The translations under genes and the position numbers were made by a program. Below are positions 1 through 5,520 of a DNA stretch of 7,247 nucleotides, one piece after another (the first letter of the stretch is position 1; every line of letters starts with the position of its first letter). Origin of the DNA: an uncultured Rhodospirillaceae bacterium (GTDB taxonomy: Bacteria > Pseudomonadota > Alphaproteobacteria > RF32 > CAG-239); NCBI GenBank assembly GCA_900313185.1, contig OMQI01000177.1, forward strand, positions 1 to 7,247, in the 5' to 3' direction. The notes below the pieces were generated by a model. The model was given only the letters and a program-made list of their open reading frames with translations, did no database searches and was not told the DNA's origin.

Positions 1-111
1 GTTATCGGTATCTGCGTATGCACCACCCCAATTATAGTATTGGATGTAATAAATTAATGCAACTGCAATTATGATAAAAAATGTTTCCAGTTTTTCCGTT
101 ATATTTGCCAT
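1..111 (-). CDS. N-terminus of a membrane protein, possibly GT-C-type glycosyltransferase (partial)
   Basis: Reading leftward from the ATG at 109-111 gives 37 open codons that run off the window edge. The peptide begins MANITEKLETFF, followed by a hydrophobic stretch (about residues 10-25) that looks like a first transmembrane helix or signal anchor. It then reads YNWGGAYADTDN. An AAGG ribosome site lies 8 nt upstream (120-123), and the start is 29 nt after the mutarotase stop, so it is probably the last visible gene of the same operon. An acidic DTD(N/D) patch just after the first membrane helix recalls polytopic GT-C glycosyltransferases, whose first external loop carries catalytic or metal-binding acidic residues. 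That assignment is inference from very little sequence. The presence of a real gene start is fairly secure and the function is not. Confidence 0.6.
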   Translation of the reverse strand, partial: MANITEKLETFFIIIAVALIYYIQYYNWGGAYADTDN

Positions 112-140
112 CTGTCGAACCTTGTGCTTAATTGATTCTG

Positions 141-956
141 CTAAATGTTTTTTACCCTGACAATCATCGTTATTTTGTGGCTTTGTTTAGGTTGTAAAGT
201 GATAAAGGCATCTCCTTGGTTTGCAGGTTCAACACATATAAAATTTTTACATTGTCCGGCAGACATTTCCGCCAAATCTTTATCGGGATTCCAGACTATT
301 GTTTTATTTGAGCCGATTTTTTCCAGTGTTATGATACGGTTAAATACTTTATCTTCTATTTTAGCTATACCGGTATGATTAAAAGCGGCGTCAAATTCTT
401 GATTTATTTTCAAATCATTTTCTAAAGTATAAATTTCCCCATCCAAAGAGCTTTTATAGCTACATCCTGATAAACCTCTTACAATTGTTTCGTCTCGTAA
501 ACCAACGTTGAAATAAGCGTGAAGCGCTTCGCTGAAATTAAAGATTTTATTGCCGAGATTGGTCGTTTCCAATGAGCATTCCAAGCAATCGGTAATTTTG
601 ATAAAAAGTGTGGCAGTAACATCGGCGTTATATTTTACATCGGGTACTAAAGACAATTTTGCTTCAATTTTATCTTCGTCAATCTCAATACCGTCTAAAT
701 TCCAATTTGAAATTCGGGCGAAACCGTGGCGTGGAAAATGATTATTAAGTTCTTCGGCGGCAAATCTCGGCCAACAAACCGGAACCCCACCGCGAATAGC
801 TGAAGCATTATCAAATTTATTTAAATCTCCCAACCAAAATACATCGTGTTTTTGTGTTTTGGGGCGGTATGATATGATTTGTCCGCCGAAAAGAGAAATT
901 TTACACTCGGCTTTTTGATTGCTTAAACAAATCAGGCCATTATTATTAGAAATCAT
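141..956 (-). CDS. D-hexose-6-phosphate mutarotase (aldose-1-epimerase superfamily, YeaD-like)
   Basis: This cytoplasmic 271-residue enzyme is predicted to interconvert alpha and beta anomers of hexose 6-phosphates such as glucose-6-phosphate. The sequence shows the family signatures in order: IRGGVPVCWPRF (54-65), PRHGFAR (75-81), ALHAYF with His146, VWNP (221-224) and CVEPAN with Glu243. By comparison with characterised members such as yeast YMR099c, His146 and Glu243 are the likely catalytic acid/base pair, and the arginines of the first two motifs bind phosphate. The length is normal for the family. The start is fixed by an AGGAG site (962-966) lying inside the end of the upstream glucosyltransferase gene. 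The two genes are only 2 nt apart, which suggests translational coupling. Its position next to a glucosyltransferase suggests it supplies or conditions hexose phosphate for glycan synthesis, which is inference. Confidence 0.93.
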   Translation of the reverse strand: MISNNNGLICLSNQKAECKISLFGGQIISYRPKTQKHDVFWLGDLNKFDNASAIRGGVPVCWPRFAAEELNNHFPRHGFARISNWNLDGIEIDEDKIEAKLSLVPDVKYNADVTATLFIKITDCLECSLETTNLGNKIFNFSEALHAYFNVGLRDETIVRGLSGCSYKSSLDGEIYTLENDLKINQEFDAAFNHTGIAKIEDKVFNRIITLEKIGSNKTIVWNPDKDLAEMSAGQCKNFICVEPANQGDAFITLQPKQSHKITMIVRVKNI

Positions 957-958
957 TT

Positions 959-2584
959 CTACTCCTGTATTTCGCTGTTTATATATCCCAATTTTTTCAA
1001 TTCTTTTTTGAAGTTATCCAATTCTTTTTGGGAAATCACGATATAGATTATATCACCCACGATGCTGATACTGTTTGCATCAGGCCAAGCTTTTGCCGTA
1101 TTTGTAATATAATAAATTTCATCTGATGTCGGACGACCATAGGATAACAGTTCTTTCCATGTGTGGTATGATACTGATATAAAAGGTTTTATTTCATAGA
1201 AATTAAAGAAATCTCGGGCATTCCAAGCCGGAACAAATGAAACCCAGTTATTCCAACTCCACTCAGTATCGCCGTTAAAATTATCAAAATAAGATACTTG
1301 ATCTCTGACACATTCGATAATTAATAAACGATACATTTTATCCGGCGAAAAATTAGGTGAAGCCTTGATACGAGCTCTGATGTCATCAAACATTTTCATA
1401 TCGACTTGAAAGTCAAAGTATTTAAATTTTTGATCACGAAATGCCTGTAATGTGGAATAGCATATAGCAATTGCCATAAAAAACAGGGCGATACTTTTCC
1501 AGATGTTTTCTTTTTGACGAAGAAGAACAGCCCAACCTGTGGCATATATATACGGCATACTGAAAAAGTCTACTCTCAACTGATTGGAAAAGTCGGTTAC
1601 CGACAATATTTGGATGATTTGTGATGATAAAATCAGAGCGACAAAAATCAACAAAATCAGTAAAAGCTCGTTAAGTTTCTTTTTTGCAACACAAAATAAA
1701 GAAATAGGGAATGATAATCCCAATAACATCTTGAACAGCGGCGGCATATATGTAGCTTTGCAGATGAACAGAGCAACAATATAATGCGGAAGATTTAGGA
1801 TATTTTCCCAGAAAGTGCGGATATTGACAATATCACTGGTATAAGCAGGAGGATATCGGTAAGACAATGCCTTATAAATGATTACATAAACGACAAAGGA
1901 TACAGAAATGTTCAAAATCGGTTTGTAATGCTTTTGGCAGAAGTCTTTGAAATTATCATAATCAAATACGATATCCAACAAACATTTTCCCAAAAAAATA
2001 CTGACCATAGCTTCGATTGTTGTTCCGTAGCACCCCATGGAAAATACAAACAGAACAAAAGCAATTAATTGGAAATACGTTTTTCCTTTATCCGCCAGCA
2101 TTAATCCCCAGATAATAATGAGGATATTCCAAAAATGAGTTTCGGAGCGAACAAACTGCAGCCACGGATATGTATATGGCAACAGCATGATAAACAAACC
2201 GAAAACAGTATAAACCATTGTCGATTTAGGGAGTTTCCAGTATTTTGCCAATGCAATCATTGCAAAGCAAAAGCCGGAGAAACAAAACAGGTTATTTAAA
2301 ACCGGAAATATTTCTCCGGCAACTACTTGTTGCAGAATACCGGCGCCCCAACGCCCGTCAAACATAGACCAACCGAGATTAATACCGTGTCTGACGTGTC
2401 CCCAATCGTGATTTCCGAAAAAGAATGTAACCGTATGCCATAAAAAAACGATGTTTATTATCGAGAACATCCAAATAAAGGATTTTTTTGCACAGGAATC
2501 CAGATTTTTCCACCAATCAGTGACGAATTTTTCTAAATTAAAATTCGATATTTTGGTAAAATCAATGTATTTAAAATAATTCAT
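959..2584 (-). CDS. GtrII-family membrane glucosyltransferase
   Basis: This 541-residue inner-membrane protein has about ten or eleven hydrophobic segments between residues 36 and 380 and a soluble C-terminal domain (about 385-541). After the first helix comes NHDWGHVRHG (58-67) and then a GR at 77-78 in the first external loop. The acidic D-W/G-R arrangement is typical of the Glucos_trans_II (GtrII) family. Its Shigella phage founder adds glucose from undecaprenyl-phosphate-glucose to O-antigen on the periplasmic side. Here the acceptor is unknown. No gtrA flippase or gtrB lipid glucosyltransferase is visible in the window, so either these lie elsewhere or the substrate differs. The start codon has only a weak purine-rich ribosome site and lies 38 nt after the Skp-like gene. 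Family assignment is from motif and topology. Other polytopic sugar transferases are the main alternative. Confidence 0.82.
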   Translation of the reverse strand: MNYFKYIDFTKISNFNLEKFVTDWWKNLDSCAKKSFIWMFSIINIVFLWHTVTFFFGNHDWGHVRHGINLGWSMFDGRWGAGILQQVVAGEIFPVLNNLFCFSGFCFAMIALAKYWKLPKSTMVYTVFGLFIMLLPYTYPWLQFVRSETHFWNILIIIWGLMLADKGKTYFQLIAFVLFVFSMGCYGTTIEAMVSIFLGKCLLDIVFDYDNFKDFCQKHYKPILNISVSFVVYVIIYKALSYRYPPAYTSDIVNIRTFWENILNLPHYIVALFICKATYMPPLFKMLLGLSFPISLFCVAKKKLNELLLILLIFVALILSSQIIQILSVTDFSNQLRVDFFSMPYIYATGWAVLLRQKENIWKSIALFFMAIAICYSTLQAFRDQKFKYFDFQVDMKMFDDIRARIKASPNFSPDKMYRLLIIECVRDQVSYFDNFNGDTEWSWNNWVSFVPAWNARDFFNFYEIKPFISVSYHTWKELLSYGRPTSDEIYYITNTAKAWPDANSISIVGDIIYIVISQKELDNFKKELKKLGYINSEIQE

Positions 2585-2622
2585 TTTCGAATTCTCACAT
2601 TATCGACTTTGTGGAATAGGGC

Positions 2623-3081
2623 TTATTTAACGGCTTTAATTACTTCCTCGGTAATATCATCTCCGCCGTAAACAACTACGCTTTTGGTGATAACTGATTT
2701 ATAGCCTTTTTCTTGGGCGATTTTAGCAATCGTATCATTAATATCTTTATCGACAGCTTGCAATTTTTTATTATAATCTCTGGAAATTTCACCACGTTTT
2801 TGAGCAAACTCGTCATTGTATTTTTGCAATAATGCTTTTTGTTTTTCTTCATCTTTTTCAGATTTAACCTCATTTTGAGCGTTTTTCAGCCATTGAGTTA
2901 ATGCTTGAGTTTTATTTTCCATATCAAATTTGAGGTCGTTGACTTGTGTCGATTTGCTGACAACTGCGGCAATATCAATAACAGCCAGTTTGTTTTTATA
3001 ACAATTGAATGCATAGCCGAGAGCAGCGCCGGCACACAAAATAACAATAGCACTTAAAGACAATACAATAGTTTTTTTCAT
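2623..3081 (-). CDS. OmpH/Skp-family periplasmic chaperone, N-terminally anchored
   Basis: Skp-type proteins hold unfolded outer-membrane proteins in the periplasm. The 152-residue product has a basic start MKK and a hydrophobic segment (about 4-25). The first core strand is LAVIDIAAV (32-40), followed by a long charged helical coiled-coil arm (about 45-118). It ends in the family's typical C-terminal strand and helix, SVVVYGGDDITEEVIKAVK (134-152). There is no clear signal-peptidase site after the hydrophobic segment, so it may stay membrane-anchored. Cys16 is preceded by Leu, so it is not a lipobox. A strong AAGGAAGG ribosome site (3088-3095) sits 6 nt before the ATG. It is the first gene of the minus-strand run. 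Skp genes more usually neighbour bamA/lpxD, so placement ahead of a glucosyltransferase is atypical. It is a distant paralogue of the protein encoded at 4059-4451. Confidence 0.85.
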   Translation of the reverse strand: MKKTIVLSLSAIVILCAGAALGYAFNCYKNKLAVIDIAAVVSKSTQVNDLKFDMENKTQALTQWLKNAQNEVKSEKDEEKQKALLQKYNDEFAQKRGEISRDYNKKLQAVDKDINDTIAKIAQEKGYKSVITKSVVVYGGDDITEEVIKAVK

Positions 3082-3126
3082 TTTTTACCTTCCTTTTTGT
3101 ATTTTTTATTTAATACTTATGGGTTC

Positions 3127-3154
3127 ATTATGAGCATTTTTAACAATTATTCAA
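3127..3154 (-). promoter_or_regulatory. Candidate sigma70 promoter for the skp-like/gtrII/mutarotase operon
   Basis: Read on the minus strand, a -35-like TTGAAT (3149-3154) is separated by 16 nt from a -10-like CATAAT (3127-3132, five of six consensus bases). Transcription would start about 40 nt upstream of the ATG at 3081. It lies back to back with the plus-strand promoter at 3178-3206, with 23 nt between the two -35 elements, as in a typical divergent promoter region. Confidence 0.45.
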
Positions 3155-3177
3155 TAGAAAAATGTAGTTTGGTGCTA

Positions 3178-3206
3178 TTGATATTTAATACCGATGGTAG
3201 TATACT
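3178..3206 (+). promoter_or_regulatory. Near-consensus sigma70 promoter for the decayed plus-strand unit
   Basis: TTGATA (3178-3183) and TATACT (3201-3206) each match five of six consensus bases and are separated by the ideal 17 nt. The predicted start, near 3213, gives a leader of about 90 nt that contains the inverted repeat at 3232-3267. The leader ends in a GGAGAG ribosome site (3293-3298) just before ATG codons at 3302 and 3305. This is the best-formed promoter in the window, although the genes it would drive look damaged. Confidence 0.55.
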
Positions 3207-3231
3207 TTTCTCAGATGTTTATTGGAACAAA

Positions 3232-3267
3232 ACCTGCAAAATATACGTAAGTGTTATATTTGCAGGT
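3232..3267 (+). repeat. Inverted repeat / leader hairpin
   Basis: ACCTGCAAA (3232-3240) pairs perfectly with TTTGCAGGT (3259-3267). After one unpaired A, TATA (3242-3245) pairs with TATA (3255-3258), leaving a 9-nt loop. It would sit in the 5' leader of the transcript from the 3178-3206 promoter. No run of T follows on the plus strand and only about four T follow on the minus strand, so it is a weak terminator candidate. It may instead stabilise the leader or bind a regulator. Confidence 0.5.
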
Positions 3268-3301
3268 GTTTGGGCAATAGATATTAATTATTGGAGAGAC
3301 T

Positions 3302-3444
3302 ATGATGGATAGTAAATTTTTCAGAGCTGTAAAGCAGGGTTTGCTTTTATGCTCGGGGTGAGTAAATTTATTGTTTATGTTATTGCTTCGTTTGTTGGCT
3401 ATAAAGAAACGAGATATAGTTCTACCGACTTTAAAAAAAAATAA
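3302..3444 (+). pseudogene. Small single-pass membrane protein gene with an apparent 1-nt frameshift
   Basis: GGAGAG (3293-3298) is well placed before ATG at 3302/3305. The first frame reads MMDSKFFRAVKQG and then LLLCSG, stopping at TGA 3359-3361 (19 codons). The overlapping next frame, open through ATG 3349 to TAA 3442-3444, reads MLGVSKFIVYVIASFVGYKE and ends STDFKKK. Restoring one base at the GGGTTT near 3337-3342 joins both into a smooth peptide of about 47 residues. It has a basic amphipathic start (FFRAVKQGFAF), one hydrophobic helix, then a charged tail. The good promoter and ribosome site argue that the unit was once expressed. Alternatives are two overlapping micro-ORFs, programmed frameshifting or a base-calling error. 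I recognise no family and assign no function. The next 90 nt (3445-3534) hold only short broken frames. Confidence 0.4.
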
Positions 3445-3534
3445 GAGAAAATAAACTTTATTCCGGCAATATAGGTATTGTCGGACATTTGGTGTTGTTG
3501 TTTGATGTTTATTATTGATAAATTTTGGTAGGAG

Positions 3535-4046
3535 ATGAGTAGGTTGTTGAGGTTAACACGGACCGGAATAGGACTTTTAACGAGGCAATATAGGAGCGTC
3601 CTCAAAAAATGTTGGTTGATAAACGTCGGGTTATTTACCGCCGGCGTTGTTTTGGCGTCGAATGAAGCAGTGGCGGAAGTCAGTGCTATGGAATCAACGC
3701 TTGATAAAATATGCGGTGAATCATTGTCGTACCCATCCAATCCACACCAAACATATGATCTTGTTACTACCAAAGGAGATAACACTATAGGTAGCTTTGT
3801 CGGTAACAGTTCCGGCAATAGACAGGGGGTGGTGCCATAAAGGTTTATCAAGGCGTTATAGCCAACGTTACGGCAGACTTTACCGACAATTCGGCACAAT
3901 ACGGTGGTGCTATTTCTCTTGGCGGAGGTTCTCAAACTACTGCTATTACTACATTAAACGGTACATTTGTTAATAACAGGGCAAATTAAGATGGCGGTGC
4001 ATTATATTCAACCGGAGCATCCGTTAATACTATAACGAGACAGCTG
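3535..4046 (+). pseudogene. Broken Pmp-like (FxxN/GGAI repeat) autotransporter adhesin remnant
   Basis: From ATG 3535 the product has a long basic N-region (MSRLLRLTRT onward). A hydrophobic core with a plausible signal-peptidase site, ASNEAVA|EV at about residue 47, follows, as in extended autotransporter signal peptides. After TTKGDNTIGSFVGN the frame closes at TAA 3838-3840. One added G in the G5 tract (3825-3829) would restore GGAIKVYQG and the downstream frame. Three repeats are then visible: FVGN with GGAI, FTDN..QYGGAI, and FVNN..DGGAL. These FxxN and GGA(I/L/V) tetrapeptides are the hallmark of chlamydial Pmp-type outer-membrane beta-helix proteins. TAA 3987-3989 interrupts the third repeat. 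No beta-barrel domain follows. Instead the frame runs directly into an OmpH-like domain. The site GGTAGGAG lies too close to ATG 3535 to be convincing, so translation is doubtful. Confidence 0.7.
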
Positions 4047-4058
4047 AAAAAAATATAT

Positions 4059-4451
4059 GTGTTTGACTTGGAAAAAGCTCTGTTAAAGCTCAATATTGCC
4101 GATATCAATAAGGAATTTGAGGCAAAAATAAAAGTCCTAAATGATGAGGTTTCAACGGCACAAAAGAAAATTGCCTCCTTAAAGGAAACTAAGGATAAAG
4201 ATACTTTTTCGGATATGTATTTGCAATCATTAAAACTTAAACGTGATACGATGTTGAAGGAATATTCAAATACTTTGGAAAATCTGACGGAAGAAATAAA
4301 TCAAACGGTAGCAAATGTCGGCATAGAAAAGAATGCCTCCGTTGTGTTTGATAAGCGTGTGATAGCGACGCAGACAGAAGAGGTCGAGGATATTACCGAT
4401 GAAGTAGTCAAAAGGGCAAAGGTGAAACGACCTAAGATATTAGACGAGTGA
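4059..4451 (+). CDS. Truncated OmpH/Skp-like coiled-coil protein, fused in frame to the adhesin remnant
   Basis: The 130-codon frame from GTG 4059 is mostly charged helix predicted to form a coiled coil (about residues 10-90). It ends with the OmpH-type C-terminus: NASVVFDKRVIA, then EVEDITDEVVKRAK and a basic tail. Read with its upstream codons, the segment KKIYVFDLEKALLKLN matches the first strand of the family (KLAVIDIAAVV in the paralogue at 2623-3081). GTG 4059 falls inside that strand, and no ribosome site or signal peptide precedes it, so it is unlikely to be the native start. The frame is open from 3990, after the TAA in the adhesin remnant. Either this is a 5'-truncated chaperone gene captured by recombination, or the C-terminal part of a chimeric protein. 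As it stands it would lack export information and is probably non-functional. Its stop lies 15 nt from the convergent psd stop. Confidence 0.55.
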   Translation: MFDLEKALLKLNIADINKEFEAKIKVLNDEVSTAQKKIASLKETKDKDTFSDMYLQSLKLKRDTMLKEYSNTLENLTEEINQTVANVGIEKNASVVFDKRVIATQTEEVEDITDEVVKRAKVKRPKILDE

Positions 4452-4466
4452 AATCGTAACAAATAT

Positions 4467-5369
4467 CTATTTTTTAGCCTTGCGAGCAGATGAAGCTACA
4501 TTTTTGGCTGTTTTGTTTGCAGTGTGAAATTGTGCCATCTTTTCACCTAATTTGACTTTTTGTTCCGCTTCCAGAGTGGTTTCAAAATTTATTTTATCTT
4601 TTTCAAACAAACAAATCACGGTGCTTCCCATAACGAAACGACCGATTTCTTCCCCTTTTTCATATTCAAACTTTTGCTTGCTGTAGTCGGTAACGGTCGG
4701 TTGGCAAGATTTTGCCGGTGCTACGGTTCCGGCCCAAGCCGTGCTGATACTGCGAACGATTGCGGCACCGACGAATATCACAGCCATTTTTCCCAACTCG
4801 GTTTCAAACAAGCAAACCACACGTTCATTGCGTGAAAAAAGCTCCGGAATATTACGAACATACAACGGATTAACCGAAAACAGCTCTCCCGGAATATGGG
4901 TCATTTTAAGCAATTTTCCTTTCATTGGGATATGCACACGATGATAGTCTTGCGGAGATAAATAAACCGTCATAAATGAACCGTTGTCAAAGAGTTTGGC
5001 ATCCTTATCATCGCCGAGCAACGCTTCGGTGGTGAAATAATGGCCTTTGGCCTGCAATTGAAAATTATCTTTTAACTTGCCGAATTGGCTTATTTTACCG
5101 TCAGCCGGAAATACCACGCTGTTTGCTTCGGCATCAATCGGGCGGGCATTATATTTAAGCGGACGAGCGAAAAAGTCGTTAAAAGTCTGATAGTTGGAAA
5201 TATCACCTTCCATCTCGTCAAGATTGATATTATAAACTTTGGCGAATTGTTCAATGGCAAAAGTTGTGGCTTTTCCCAGCTTTGCAGAGGCTAATAGACC
5301 TACCGCACGGGTTAAAATATGCTTTGGTAAAAAATATTGCAGATTTACTTTTATGTTGTCAAAATTCAT
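4467..5369 (-). CDS. psd: Phosphatidylserine decarboxylase proenzyme
   Basis: This inner-membrane-associated enzyme converts phosphatidylserine to phosphatidylethanolamine. The 300-residue product resembles the E. coli-type enzyme along its length. It has FNDFFARPLK (63-72), FPADGKISQFG with Asp90, and YHRVHIP with His143 and His146. HIPGELFSVNP, then LFSRNERV, then AGTVAP follow, and the self-cleavage site is MGST (247-250). Family knowledge predicts Asp90, His146 and Ser249 as the autoprocessing triad. Cleavage before Ser249 would leave a short alpha chain with an N-terminal pyruvoyl group. The motif is MGST instead of the usual LGST, a conservative change. The C-terminus is lysine- and alanine-rich. 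An AAGGAG site (5377-5382) sits 7 nt before the ATG. It is divergent from the U32 gene and convergent with the OmpH-like fragment. No terminator hairpin is visible between the convergent stops. Confidence 0.96.
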   Translation of the reverse strand: MNFDNIKVNLQYFLPKHILTRAVGLLASAKLGKATTFAIEQFAKVYNINLDEMEGDISNYQTFNDFFARPLKYNARPIDAEANSVVFPADGKISQFGKLKDNFQLQAKGHYFTTEALLGDDKDAKLFDNGSFMTVYLSPQDYHRVHIPMKGKLLKMTHIPGELFSVNPLYVRNIPELFSRNERVVCLFETELGKMAVIFVGAAIVRSISTAWAGTVAPAKSCQPTVTDYSKQKFEYEKGEEIGRFVMGSTVICLFEKDKINFETTLEAEQKVKLGEKMAQFHTANKTAKNVASSARKAKK

Positions 5370-5392
5370 AATATTTCTCCTTGTTTTTTATA

Positions 5393-5421
5393 TAAATAAC
5401 GGCTTACAAGCCATAAGTCAA
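5393..5421 (-). promoter_or_regulatory. Candidate promoter for psd
   Basis: On the minus strand TTGACT (5416-5421) is 17 nt from TATTTA (5393-5398), which lies in an AT-rich run. The -35 is good and the -10 is weak. The -35 overlaps the palindrome at 5418-5432, so a protein bound there could affect psd transcription. Between the two elements lies a small dyad, GGCTT-AC-AAGCC (5401-5412). Confidence 0.35.
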
Positions 5422-5441
5422 TATGATATTGATTTAATCAA
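5418..5441. promoter_or_regulatory. Two overlapping palindromes, candidate operator
   Basis: TCAATATGATATTGA (5418-5432) is a perfect 7-bp-arm palindrome around G5425. TTGATTTAATCAA (5429-5441) is a perfect 6-bp-arm palindrome around T5435. They share TTGA, and their centres are 10 bp apart, about one helical turn. The pair sits midway between the divergent psd and U32 genes and overlaps the psd -35 candidate. The second resembles an FNR/FixK box but has a 3-nt instead of a 4-nt spacer. Confidence 0.4.
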
Positions 5442-5460
5442 GAATGTTGTTTCTTACGGC

Positions 5461-5489
5461 TTGACATCAGAGAGGTTTTGGCGTAGCTT
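5461..5489 (+). promoter_or_regulatory. Candidate promoter for the U32-family gene
   Basis: A perfect TTGACA (5461-5466) is followed after 17 nt by TAGCTT (5484-5489), which keeps only T, A and the final T of the -10 consensus. The position, about 30 nt upstream of the ATG at 5521, is reasonable for a short leader. The ribosome site is AAGGA (5507-5511), 9 nt before the ATG. Confidence 0.35.
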
Positions 5490-5520
5490 GGCGACAAGTG
5501 AAATTAAAGGATTTTATTTA

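Noticed and set aside
3019..3048. Lipoprotein signal in the Skp-like protein (Cys16)
   Set aside because: Leucine precedes the cysteine, which does not fit a lipobox.
3232..3267. Rho-independent terminator
   Set aside because: The stem is good, but there is no poly-T run after it on the plus strand and only a short one on the minus strand. No gene ends just before it on either strand.
3433..3441. A9 tract as a phase-variation or slippage site
   Set aside because: It lies at the extreme end of the small gene, immediately before its stop, so length changes would alter only the last residues.
3399..3935. 178-codon open frame on the minus strand across the adhesin remnant
   Set aside because: The plus strand of the same DNA encodes a signal peptide and three regularly spaced FxxN/GGA repeats. 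The minus-strand translation has no recognisable motif and no convincing ribosome site, so it is a shadow.
4560..5294. Plus-strand open frames within psd
   Set aside because: They are antisense to well-conserved psd codons. The translations are motif-free and cysteine- or phenylalanine-rich, as expected for shadows.
5429..5441. FNR/FixK-type box TTGAT-ATCAA
   Set aside because: The half-sites match but the spacer is 3 nt, not the 4 nt the family needs, so I report only a palindrome and not an FNR site.
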